Below, piece after piece: positions 1 through 5,895 of a stretch of 10,537 nucleotides of DNA. The stretch spans positions 1 to 10,537 of the forward strand of contig JBFHRE010000089.1 of the NCBI GenBank assembly GCA_041591895.1. Direction: 5' to 3'. Every line of letters starts with the position of its first letter. Within the stretch, counting starts at the first letter, position 1. The translations under genes were made by a program, and so were the position numbers. Origin of the DNA: JBFHRE01 sp041591895. GTDB lineage: Bacteria; Actinomycetota; Acidimicrobiia; Spongiisociales; ZC4RG35. The notes beneath the pieces were generated by a model. It was not told the origin of the DNA. It worked only from the letters and a program-made list of their open reading frames with translations, and searched no databases.

Positions 1-127
1 CGGGTCGGGGCGGATATCGACGCCATGGGCAACCGAGCGCCCCGAAGGCGCCACCCCGGACTCGAAACCGGGTCGCTCGGCAGGCCGCGTCTTCACGGCC
101 TGATCTGCCCGCAACCGGTGTATACCC
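1..127. other. Edge segment not matching TerC, rich in inverted repeats
   Basis: The TerC reading frame stays open through this stretch, but its translation is Arg/Gly/Pro-rich and lacks the two hydrophobic helices that end TerC proteins. The DNA holds nested inverted repeats. CCGAGCG (33-39) pairs with CGCTCGG (74-80) around a smaller CCGG-based hairpin, and CAGGCCG (81-87) pairs with CGGCCTG (96-102) across an 8-base loop. A plus-strand frame open from base 2 ends in TGA at 101-103 and could be the tail of a neighbouring gene, but I do not recognise it. The segment could be a rearrangement junction, a chimeric assembly end, or a structured element. I tested it by eye as a tRNA and it does not fold as one. 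Confidence 0.4.
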
Positions 128-904
128 GGCCAGGCCCACCGACAGGTACTCGAACCGCCGGATCATGTCCGCGAGGAAGAAGTACATCGACCGGAGCCCG
201 AGGATTGCGAACGCATTCGAGGTGAACACGAGGAACGGCTCGGAGGTCACGGCGAAGATCGCCGGGATCGAGTCGACGGCGAAGACGACATCGGCGATCT
301 CCACCGCGACCAGCGCTGCGAACAGCGGCGTCGCCAGCCGGCGGCCGTTCTCGAACGTGAAGAACTTCTGGCCGTCGAAGTGAGGCGTCATCGGGACGTG
401 CCGCCGCATCCACAGGATCAGGGGGTTCGAGGCAGGGTCCGGCTTGTGGTCGCGATGCTTGAGCATCCTCCAGGCGGTGACCACCAGCAGCAACCCGAAC
501 AGGTAGATCGTCCAGTGGAACCGGTCGAGCAAAGCCGCCCCGGCGGCGATGAAGATCGCCCGGAAGGCAAGCGCTCCCAGCACGCCCCAGAACAGAACCC
601 GGTGCTGGAACTTGGGCGGGATCGCGAACGCGGAGAAGATCACCGCAAACACGAAGATGTTGTCCACCGCCAGGCTCTTTTCGATCACGTACCCGGCGAG
701 GTACTGGCCGCCGTAGTCCAGACCGAACTGCCAGGCGACGATTCCGCCGAACCCGAGGCCGCGGGTGACCCAGCCCACCGTCCACACGCCTGCCTCACGA
801 GCCGAAACCTCGTGGGCCTCCCGGTGGAAGAAGAGAAGATCGACGGCCAGCATGGCGAGGATTGCCCCGACCACGCCCAGCCACCATGCAATTGAGACGT
901 CCAT
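1..904 (-). CDS. TerC/Alx-family integral membrane protein (manganese exporter-like), C-terminus lost or replaced
   Basis: This is a multi-helix inner-membrane protein of the TerC family. Characterised members (Alx, MntP-regulon TerC proteins) help export Mn2+ or metallate secreted proteins. Family hallmarks seen are EKSLAVDN at residues 75-82, VEIADVVFAVDSIPAIFAVT at 201-220, and the following TSNAFAILGLRSMYFF stretch (228-243). The acidic residues inside the helices are those thought to bind metal. The ATG at 902-904 is preceded by AAGGAG (912-917, minus strand) at 7 nt, and this start gives the usual TerC N-terminus. The frame has no stop before the window edge. Similarity ends after Gly-Leu-Ala at residues 257-259, whereas family members continue for about 55 residues with two more helices. 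The product is therefore truncated, fused, or affected by an assembly join. A yybP-ykoY riboswitch lies directly upstream and independently supports a role in manganese homeostasis. The family call is firm, the integrity of the gene is not. Confidence 0.88.
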   Translation of the reverse strand, partial: MDVSIAWWLGVVGAILAMLAVDLLFFHREAHEVSAREAGVWTVGWVTRGLGFGGIVAWQFGLDYGGQYLAGYVIEKSLAVDNIFVFAVIFSAFAIPPKFQHRVLFWGVLGALAFRAIFIAAGAALLDRFHWTIYLFGLLLVVTAWRMLKHRDHKPDPASNPLILWMRRHVPMTPHFDGQKFFTFENGRRLATPLFAALVAVEIADVVFAVDSIPAIFAVTSEPFLVFTSNAFAILGLRSMYFFLADMIRRFEYLSVGLAGYTPVAGRSGREDAACRATRFRVRGGAFGALGCPWRRYPPRP

Positions 905-944
905 TGAGAAACTCCTTCGACTGTCGGACGCGTTTTCGTTCAAC

Positions 945-1042
945 AGCCGAGGGTCTCTCCCGCCGCCGGCGGCGACGGCACCACCGGAGGACGACTGTCC
1001 TCGTACTGACGATGGTGCCTGTGGGTTACTCCCCACTCAGCT
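945..1042 (-). ncRNA. yybP-ykoY (Mn2+) riboswitch aptamer upstream of terC
   Basis: Read on the minus strand, the conserved blocks occur in the right order. GGGGAGTAAC lies just inside stem P1, CGTCAGTACGAGG and its partner CCTCCGGTGG form the second arm, and GAGAGACC closes the junction. P1 is AGCTGAG (1042-1036) paired with CTCGGCT (951-945), with one G-U pair. These match the yybP-ykoY consensus, whose known ligand is Mn2+ and which commonly controls TerC/Alx and Mn exporters. After the aptamer, CTGTTG (946-941) can pair with CGACAG (926-921). That hairpin shares bases with the 3' strand of P1 and ends four bases before the AAGGAG ribosome site, so translational control is likely. No T-run follows, which argues against a terminator-type switch. 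The family is recognised from sequence, and the switching model is inferred. Confidence 0.92.
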
Positions 1043-1046
1043 CGGA

Positions 1047-1057
1047 GCTAATTTAGC
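1047..1057 (-). promoter_or_regulatory. Candidate -10 region (TAAATT) for the riboswitch-terC transcript
   Basis: An AT-rich perfect palindrome, GCTAA-T-TTAGC, contains TAAATT on the minus strand (1055-1050). A start 7 nt downstream would be near 1043, exactly at the first base before riboswitch stem P1. No good -35 hexamer is visible at 16-18 bp spacing. Readthrough from the upstream dehydrogenase gene, which ends at 1100, is also possible. Confidence 0.4.
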
Positions 1058-1099
1058 ACCAAAAGAAGAGGATGGGATCCACACCGTCCGGATGAGCGT

Positions 1100-2275
1100 T
1101 CAGCCGCCGATGGTGCGTGCCCCTCGCTTGCGCAACTGGTCGGCGATGATCACCCGCTGCACCTCCGAGGCCCCCTCCCAGATCCGATCCACCCGCAATT
1201 CGCGGGCGAAACGCTCGGCGACGTTCTCCCGCATGTATCCGCGGCCGCCAAAGATCTGAACGGCTCGATCGGCCACCCGGTTGGCCATCTCCGAGGCGTA
1301 CAACTTGATCATCGAACAATGGGCGTGGAGGGTCTTCAGGTCGATGCCTGCGTCGATCTCCCGAGCGGTCTGGTACGTCATGAGACGCGCTGCCCACAAT
1401 TCGGTGATCGAGTCGGCCAGCATGAACTGAATCGCTTGCCGGTCCAGGAGCGGCTCTCCGAACACCACCCTCTCCCGGGCGAAGGCCTGGGCCTCCTCGA
1501 TCAGCCGCTCGGCGGCCCCCAGACACCGGGCGGCGATCATGACCCTTTCGTACCGAAACCACTCGTAGGTGAAGTTCATCCCGTCCCCCTCCTCGCCGAC
1601 GAGATGGGTGACCGGGACCCGCACCCCCTCGAACGCCATCTCCCAGTGATGATGGGAGTAGGTGTGGGTGTAGGCGGGGGTGCGAATGTGCCGCACCCCG
1701 GGGGTGTCGATGTCGACGATGAACAGGGCATGACTGCCGGCGTTGGGACCAGATGCGAGTTTGGCCTGGAAGAACACGTAGTCGGCCAGGTTGGCCGACG
1801 TGACATGCCACTTCTCGCCGTCGAGAACGTACTCGTCGCCCTCCCGGCGAGCCGTGGCGGTGATGGCATCGACGTCAGAGCCGGCGCCCTCCTCGGTGAT
1901 GGCGTAACACTCGTGCTTCTCCCCGGCGATGGTCGGCAGCACGTAGTTCTCCATCTGATAGGGCGTGGCGACCGCCGGCAGCCAGCCCGCCGGCGTGGAC
2001 ACCACCCAGCCGAGGGCGTTCGTCGCCCGTCCGGCCTGTTCCTGAATGAGCACTTGCTGGAGGGTCGAGTAACCACGTCCGCCGAGTTCGAGCGGTTGGT
2101 TGATCGCCAGGAACCCGAGCCGGCGAGCTTCAGACTCGTGCCGCTCGCGGACTTCCGGAGGCACCTCCCCTTCGTGCATCTCGGCGTGCACCTCCCACGG
2201 GATCAACTCGTCGTCGACGAACTTCCGCGCCCGACCCTGGATCTCGAGGTCCTCCTCGGACAGCGCCAGCGTCAT
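1100..2275 (-). CDS. Acyl-CoA dehydrogenase (FAD-dependent)
   Basis: This is a cytosolic flavoenzyme that introduces a trans-2,3 double bond into an acyl-CoA and passes electrons to electron-transfer flavoprotein. The full length of 391 aa is normal for the family. The all-helical N-domain (1-115) is followed by the beta-domain FAD motif CYAITEEGAGSD (123-134) and then the C-terminal helical domain with RERVVFGEPLLDRQAIQFMLAD (267-288) and QIFGGRGYM (340-348). Near the end IWEGASEVQR (365-374) carries Glu367 in the position of the catalytic base of medium- and short-chain enzymes. The gene is 61 bp downstream of the FAD oxidoreductase gene on the same strand, so it probably shares its operon. 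No Shine-Dalgarno is evident before the ATG, and a 10-codon mini-ORF ends in ATGA over this start. Substrate chain type cannot be read from sequence. The context suggests a branched, amino-acid-derived or methylated substrate. Confidence 0.93.
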   Translation of the reverse strand: MTLALSEEDLEIQGRARKFVDDELIPWEVHAEMHEGEVPPEVRERHESEARRLGFLAINQPLELGGRGYSTLQQVLIQEQAGRATNALGWVVSTPAGWLPAVATPYQMENYVLPTIAGEKHECYAITEEGAGSDVDAITATARREGDEYVLDGEKWHVTSANLADYVFFQAKLASGPNAGSHALFIVDIDTPGVRHIRTPAYTHTYSHHHWEMAFEGVRVPVTHLVGEEGDGMNFTYEWFRYERVMIAARCLGAAERLIEEAQAFARERVVFGEPLLDRQAIQFMLADSITELWAARLMTYQTAREIDAGIDLKTLHAHCSMIKLYASEMANRVADRAVQIFGGRGYMRENVAERFARELRVDRIWEGASEVQRVIIADQLRKRGARTIGG

Positions 2276-2304
2276 CGGCTTGCCACACCGAAGTACCCGA
2301 CCAT
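2272..2304 (-). CDS. Possible 10-residue upstream ORF overlapping the acyl-CoA dehydrogenase start
   Basis: An ATG at 2304-2302 opens a frame of ten codons (MVGYFGVASR) whose TGA stop overlaps the dehydrogenase ATG as ATGA. The dehydrogenase lacks a visible ribosome-binding site, so reinitiation after this short frame could help its translation. The mini-ORF itself has no clear Shine-Dalgarno, and an ORF this short can arise by chance. Confidence 0.2.
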   Translation of the reverse strand: MVGYFGVASR

Positions 2305-2336
2305 TGGCCGGCAGCCGGAAGCCGGGAGCGGGCAGC

Positions 2337-3917
2337 TCATCCCCGCAGATCCTTCAGGATCTGATGCGACGCCAGCCGGGCCGGGGCCCCCATCACACAT
2401 CCGCCTGGATGGGTTCCCGAGCCACATTGGTAGTAGCCGTCGATCGGAGTGCGGTACTGGTTCCAGCCCGGAGCAGGCCGGAAGAAGTACATCTGCGGTG
2501 CGAGGAACTCGCCGTGGAAGATGTTCCCCTCCGGGAGCCCCGCCACCCGCTCGATGTCGAGCGGCGTGACGACCTCACGATGGAGCACCAGATCGCCAAA
2601 GCCGGGGAAGAACGACTCGAGCACCGCCTGGACCTGGTCGGCCATCTTGTCGCGCTCTGTGTCCCAGTCGCTCTCCTTCAGGTGATACGGGGTGTATTGG
2701 ATGAAACAGGACATGACGTGCTTCCCAGGAGGCGCCATGTCGGGATCGATGGTCGATTGGACGGCGGCGTCGATGTAGGGCCGGGTCGAGTACCAGCCGT
2801 ACTTGGCCTCGTCGAACGCCTTCTCCAGGTACTCCAGCGACGGTCCGATGTTGGTGAACCCCCGGAGATGGTCGCCACCCTCGAGTCCGGGGAACTTGGG
2901 CAGCCCATCCAGCGCGAAATTCACCTTCGACGACGTCCCCTGGTACCGGTACCGCTTCAGCGAGTCGACCAGGTCGCCCGGGAGCTCCCTCGGGTTGACG
3001 AACTGGAAGAACGTTCGCCGCGGGTCGGCGGCGGAGACCACGACGTTGGCGTGGAACTCGGTGCCGTCCTCGAGGGCCACTCCTGTGGCGCGCCCATCCT
3101 GCGTGATCACGTTGGACACCGTCGAATTGAGCCGGATCTCGGCGCCGAACGCCTGCGCCGCCCGCGCCAGCACCTGGGTGAAGCCACCGTTACCGCCCTT
3201 GTGGAAGGCCCAGGCACCGAATGCACCGTCGTGTTCCCCCGTGTTGTGGAACAGCAGCACGAGGCCGGAGCCCTGCGACATCGGCCCCACCTTGGTGCCA
3301 ATGATCCCCGACGACGCCAGCCAGCCCTTGATGATGTCGGATTCGAAGTAGTCGTCGAGGAAGTCGGCCGCGCTGCCGGTGAGGAGCCGAACCAGGTTGT
3401 GCAGCACCCGCGGTTCGAGACCCCGCATGTGCGAGGCCAGTTCCGCCATCTCGGCGAGATCTTCCGGGCTCTTCCCGAGGACGTTGGGCGGCACCCTGTC
3501 GAACAGCGGCTTGACCGCCTGGATGACCTGGGTGATGTCGTGCTGGTATTGCTCGTAGGCGTCGGCATCCCGCTTGGAATGGCGGGCGATCTCACGCAGG
3601 TTCTCGTCTCGATCCTGACCCATGAGCAGGTAATCGCCGTTCTCCATCGGGGCGAAGGACGAAGGCATGAGGAGCGGCATGAATCCGTGCTTCGTGAGTT
3701 CGAGCTCATGGATGATCTCGGGCCTCAGCAGCGACAAGGCGTAGCTGAACGTCGTGAAACTGAACCCCGGATACAACTCCTCGGTGATGGCAGCCCCTCC
3801 GACCAGGTGACGGCGCTCCAGGATCAGGGTTCGGAGCCCGGCTTTGGCCAGGTAGGCGCCGTTGGTGAGACCGTTGTGGCCTCCCCCGATCACGATTGCG
3901 TCGTAGGTGTTGCTCAT
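2337..3917 (-). CDS. FAD-dependent oxidoreductase, PYROXD2/phytoene-desaturase-like
   Basis: This 526-aa flavoprotein belongs to the COG1233 amine-oxidase/phytoene-dehydrogenase superfamily and most resembles the PYROXD2-like group, whose substrates are largely unknown. The N-terminal Rossmann motif VIGGGHNGL (9-17) binds the FAD ADP moiety and is followed by Glu34 at the end of strand 2. The C-terminal FAD-contact motif GSGTHPGGCVMGAPAR (499-514) is typical of the group. The middle contains a glycine-rich HKGGNGGF stretch. The true start is the ATG at 3915-3917, because the GxGxxG motif follows it directly and GAGAGGAAG precedes it as a ribosome site. The frame is open far upstream, but those codons lie inside the GcvT-like gene. 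The ATG overlaps that gene's TGA by 4 bp (ATGA), so the two are translationally coupled and their products are likely to act in the same pathway. No signal peptide or membrane helix is evident. The reaction is unknown. Confidence 0.9.
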   Translation of the reverse strand: MSNTYDAIVIGGGHNGLTNGAYLAKAGLRTLILERRHLVGGAAITEELYPGFSFTTFSYALSLLRPEIIHELELTKHGFMPLLMPSSFAPMENGDYLLMGQDRDENLREIARHSKRDADAYEQYQHDITQVIQAVKPLFDRVPPNVLGKSPEDLAEMAELASHMRGLEPRVLHNLVRLLTGSAADFLDDYFESDIIKGWLASSGIIGTKVGPMSQGSGLVLLFHNTGEHDGAFGAWAFHKGGNGGFTQVLARAAQAFGAEIRLNSTVSNVITQDGRATGVALEDGTEFHANVVVSAADPRRTFFQFVNPRELPGDLVDSLKRYRYQGTSSKVNFALDGLPKFPGLEGGDHLRGFTNIGPSLEYLEKAFDEAKYGWYSTRPYIDAAVQSTIDPDMAPPGKHVMSCFIQYTPYHLKESDWDTERDKMADQVQAVLESFFPGFGDLVLHREVVTPLDIERVAGLPEGNIFHGEFLAPQMYFFRPAPGWNQYRTPIDGYYQCGSGTHPGGCVMGAPARLASHQILKDLRG

Positions 3918-5104
3918 GCGGTCTTCCTCTCGGGGTTGTACAGCGGGAGTTTGGCCACGTGGGCTCCGACTTGAACGTACCGGTGATTGATCGTGAACTC
4001 GAGGTTCAGCTCGGTGCCGGGCTCGGCGAGCTCGGGCCGCACCCGAGCCAGCGCGATGTGACGCTGGAGCATCGGTGAGTACATGAAGCTGGTGGCGTAG
4101 CCGACCCGATTCACGTCGTCGTCGTACACCATCATGTCCTCGTGGACCGGGTGGTGGTCCTTGGGCGGCACCAGACCGGCGGCCCGGTACTTCGAGTCGT
4201 AATCGGCGTGATCGACCACCAGCCCCATCAGTCTCCAGCGCGCCGTCCCGTCCGCCAGTTCGCGCCGGATCGCATTGCGCCCGATGAATGGCCGGTCGAG
4301 GTCTCGGAACATCCAGCCAAAGCCGAGCTCGACCGGCGTCGACCGGTGCTCGTCGTTGAAGGCAAAGCGGCTCGACTCGAAGTCGACGTTGATCAGCAGC
4401 AACCCGGCCTCGAGTCGAGCCATCAGGAGTGCGATCTGCCCGAATGGCACCACGCCGTGTCCGGCCGAGGCGTCGACGACGGCGTCCCACACACCCAGTG
4501 CCTCGTCGGAGGGAACCCAGATCTCGTAACCGAGATCTCCGGTGAACCCGGTCCGCGACACGATCGTCTCCGCACCCCCGATCTTGGCCGGAGTCACGTG
4601 GAAATATCCGATGTCGGCGATCTCGGGGGCAAGATTCGAGAGGATCCGGCGGCTGCGCGGGCCCTGCAAGGCGAGGCCGGCCCATTCGGTGCTCACGTCC
4701 TCGATTTCGACCGACTCATAGCCGACCAGGTCCGAGAAATAAGCGAGGTTGGGCTCGGCGGCCGTGAGGAGGAACTCGTCGGGGCCGGTCCGAAGGATGA
4801 CGCCGTCCTCGAGCACGAAGCCGCGGTCGTCGCACCAGATCGTGTACTGGGCCTGCCCTACCCGGCACTTGCGGATGTCACGGGCCAGCACCCCAGACAG
4901 GAACCGCTCGGCATCCCTCCCGCTGAATCGATATTTGTAGAGCGGGGAGGTGTCGAAATAGGCGGCCGAGTTCCGGATGGCGAAATACTCGAACTTCTCC
5001 GACATCTGGTAACGATCGACGACCAGGTGCCCCGCCCAGTGACTCCAGTCGTAGGTCTGGTTCAGCGCCTCGACCCGGTCATGGAAGGGCGTCTTGAGCA
5101 GCAT
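3914..5104 (-). CDS. GcvT-like aminomethyltransferase / folate-dependent demethylase
   Basis: This 396-aa protein of the glycine-cleavage T / DmdA / dimethylglycine-demethylase superfamily would transfer a one-carbon group to tetrahydrofolate. The GCV_T domain (about 30-280) shows DRGFVLEDGVI around Asp100, ALQGP (145-149) and SRTGFTGDLGYEIW (183-196). The C-terminal barrel domain follows from about 285 to 390. In true GcvT the corresponding stretch carries an Asp-Asp pair. Here it is Glu99-Asp100, with Asp100 a plausible catalytic residue. No H-, L- or P-protein gene is nearby, so a glycine cleavage complex is unlikely. A dedicated methylated-substrate demethylase fits better. The ATG at 5102-5104 has a strong GGAGGAG 8 nt upstream. 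It is the first gene of a minus-strand operon, coupled to the FAD oxidoreductase by ATGA, and divergent from a TetR regulator. DmdA (DMSP demethylase) is an alternative, but the TGFTGDLGYEIW motif is more GcvT-like. Confidence 0.85.
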   Translation of the reverse strand: MLLKTPFHDRVEALNQTYDWSHWAGHLVVDRYQMSEKFEYFAIRNSAAYFDTSPLYKYRFSGRDAERFLSGVLARDIRKCRVGQAQYTIWCDDRGFVLEDGVILRTGPDEFLLTAAEPNLAYFSDLVGYESVEIEDVSTEWAGLALQGPRSRRILSNLAPEIADIGYFHVTPAKIGGAETIVSRTGFTGDLGYEIWVPSDEALGVWDAVVDASAGHGVVPFGQIALLMARLEAGLLLINVDFESSRFAFNDEHRSTPVELGFGWMFRDLDRPFIGRNAIRRELADGTARWRLMGLVVDHADYDSKYRAAGLVPPKDHHPVHEDMMVYDDDVNRVGYATSFMYSPMLQRHIALARVRPELAEPGTELNLEFTINHRYVQVGAHVAKLPLYNPERKTA

Positions 5105-5132
5105 GAATGCATCTCCTCCGTGGGCTGTTCCA

Positions 5133-5156
5133 AGACTACCCGTTTATTGGACAGCC
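5133..5156 (-). promoter_or_regulatory. Candidate -10 region of the GcvT-like operon
   Basis: On the minus strand TAGTCT (5138-5133) fits a TAnnnT -10 box. TTGCGC stands upstream of it with an 18-bp spacer, reaching to about 5162. Transcription would begin near 5126, leaving a leader of about 22 nt with GGAGGAG. The -10 box lies in the spacer of the inverted repeat, so a bound regulator would block it. Confidence 0.35.
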
Positions 5157-5176
5157 GCGCAACAAAAATCTAGCCT
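5147..5176 (+). promoter_or_regulatory. Candidate tetR promoter, giving a leaderless mRNA
   Basis: TTGGAC (5147-5152) and TAGCCT (5171-5176) are separated by 18 bp. The base 7 nt after the -10 box is the G of the GTG start codon at 5183, and no Shine-Dalgarno precedes that codon. Leaderless mRNAs are common in Actinobacteria. The promoter lies over the operator-like repeats, which would allow autoregulation. Confidence 0.42.
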
Positions 5177-5182
5177 GTCCGG

Positions 5183-5788
5183 GTGGCACGTCTCCGACCG
5201 GACCAGCGCCGGCAGCGAATCATCGACGCCACGCTCGCGGTCGCCATCCGCAAAGGCCTCGGCGCCACGACCGTGCGGGACGTCGCCGCCGAGATGGGCA
5301 CCTCGAGCGGACTGATCCACCACTATTTCTCCAGCATGGATCATGTGCTGGCAGCCTCCTTCGAGCAGGCCGCTCAGAGCGACCTCGATCACGCTCGGTC
5401 CCTGGTCGCCGCCGCGTCCGAGCCGGCAGACGCACTGACCGCGCTCATGGAGGGATACACGTCCGATGACGGAACCACCATGCAATTGTGGCTCGATGCC
5501 TGGTCTGAGGCCTCCCGTCGCCCGGTGCTGCAGGAGGTTTCGCGGCGTCTCAATCTGGCCTGGCATCGGCTCCTGGTGGAGGTGATCGAACGGGGGGTGG
5601 AGTCCGGACAGTTCACATGCGCCGATCCGGTCGCATCGGCCTGGCGGATTCTCTCGGTGTTGGACGGGATGGCCCTGCAATCGGTGGCTCACGGGGAGGT
5701 GGTCGACCACGCCGACGCCAGCGCCTGGTCGGCGGCGGCAGCAGCCCTCGAACTCGGGCTGCCGACCGACCGGGCATCCCTCGACTGA
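5183..5788 (+). CDS. TetR-family transcriptional regulator
   Basis: This 201-aa protein has a standard TetR layout. A basic N-terminus (RPDQRRQRIIDATLAVAIRKG, residues 5-25) leads into the helix-turn-helix at about 29-49 (TTVRDVAAEMGTSSGLIHHYF), followed by a helical ligand-binding and dimerisation domain (55-190). The C-domain has the BetI-like look, with Trp-rich helices around LWLDAWSEA (102-110). The GTG at 5183 is chosen because it gives the usual short N-terminal arm and sits at the expected transcription start of a leaderless message. It is transcribed away from the GcvT-like / oxidoreductase / acyl-CoA dehydrogenase operon and probably represses it, with a pathway substrate or CoA ester as inducer. 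That role is inferred from divergence and from the inverted repeats in the spacer. The ligand cannot be predicted. Confidence 0.92.
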   Translation: MARLRPDQRRQRIIDATLAVAIRKGLGATTVRDVAAEMGTSSGLIHHYFSSMDHVLAASFEQAAQSDLDHARSLVAAASEPADALTALMEGYTSDDGTTMQLWLDAWSEASRRPVLQEVSRRLNLAWHRLLVEVIERGVESGQFTCADPVASAWRILSVLDGMALQSVAHGEVVDHADASAWSAAAAALELGLPTDRASLD

Positions 5789-5842
5789 CCCGGCCTCCCA
5801 CGTCGCCCGGGGATGCGCCTTTATCTCTTCTTAACGATCCCG

Positions 5843-5859
5843 GACGCATATTCCGCGTC
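5843..5859. promoter_or_regulatory. Short inverted repeat with -10-like core upstream of the NEW3-ABC module
   Basis: GACGC (5843-5847) and GCGTC (5855-5859) flank a 7-base AT-rich centre, and CATATT (5847-5852) could serve as a -10 box. No convincing -35 lies at the right distance. The spacer between tetR and the next gene is 107 bp, enough for a promoter, and this is the only AT-rich symmetrical site in it. It could equally be a chance palindrome. Confidence 0.3.
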
Positions 5860-5895
5860 TGAAAGTCCATTCGATTGTGAGAAGGAGAGAAGCGG

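Larger units (their letters stand above)
5123..5180. promoter_or_regulatory. Inverted-repeat cluster, probable TetR operator between divergent genes
   Basis: GGCTGTTCCAA (5123-5133) and TTGGACAGCC (5147-5156) are inverted copies differing by one inserted T, with a 13-bp spacer. GGACAG (5149-5154) also pairs with CTGTCC (5175-5180). Three half-sites of the form GGA(A)CAG therefore lie in the 78 bp between the GcvT-like gene and tetR, covering the promoters proposed for both. TetR proteins usually bind inverted repeats between themselves and a divergent target. The assignment is inferred from pattern and position. Confidence 0.55.

Noticed and set aside
20..110. Possible tRNA at the left edge, suggested by a GGACTCGAAACC stretch resembling a T-arm
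   Set aside because: The loop would be eight bases instead of seven. No acceptor stem, D-arm or proper anticodon stem could be paired.
20..110. Integron attC site suggested by the nested inverted repeats
   Set aside because: The required GTTRRRY and RYYYAAC core sites are absent at the ends of the structure.
93..785. Minus-strand open frame of 230 codons overlapping TerC
   Set aside because: It is a shifted frame with an Arg/Pro-rich product. The adjacent frame encodes the clear TerC protein.
2100..3974. Long plus-strand open frame of 624 codons
   Set aside because: It is antisense to the acyl-CoA dehydrogenase and FAD oxidoreductase genes, both of which have complete family motifs. Its translation is rich in Arg, His and Val-Glu runs with no recognisable domain, as expected from high GC third positions.
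3918..4685. Upstream extension of the FAD oxidoreductase frame to an ATG at 4685
   Set aside because: The extension lies wholly within the GcvT-like gene and its translation is Arg-rich and featureless. The Rossmann motif follows the ATG at 3917 directly.
4142..5173. Plus-strand open frame of 343 codons
   Set aside because: It is antisense to the GcvT-like gene and lacks any motif, so it is a shadow of that gene's codon bias.
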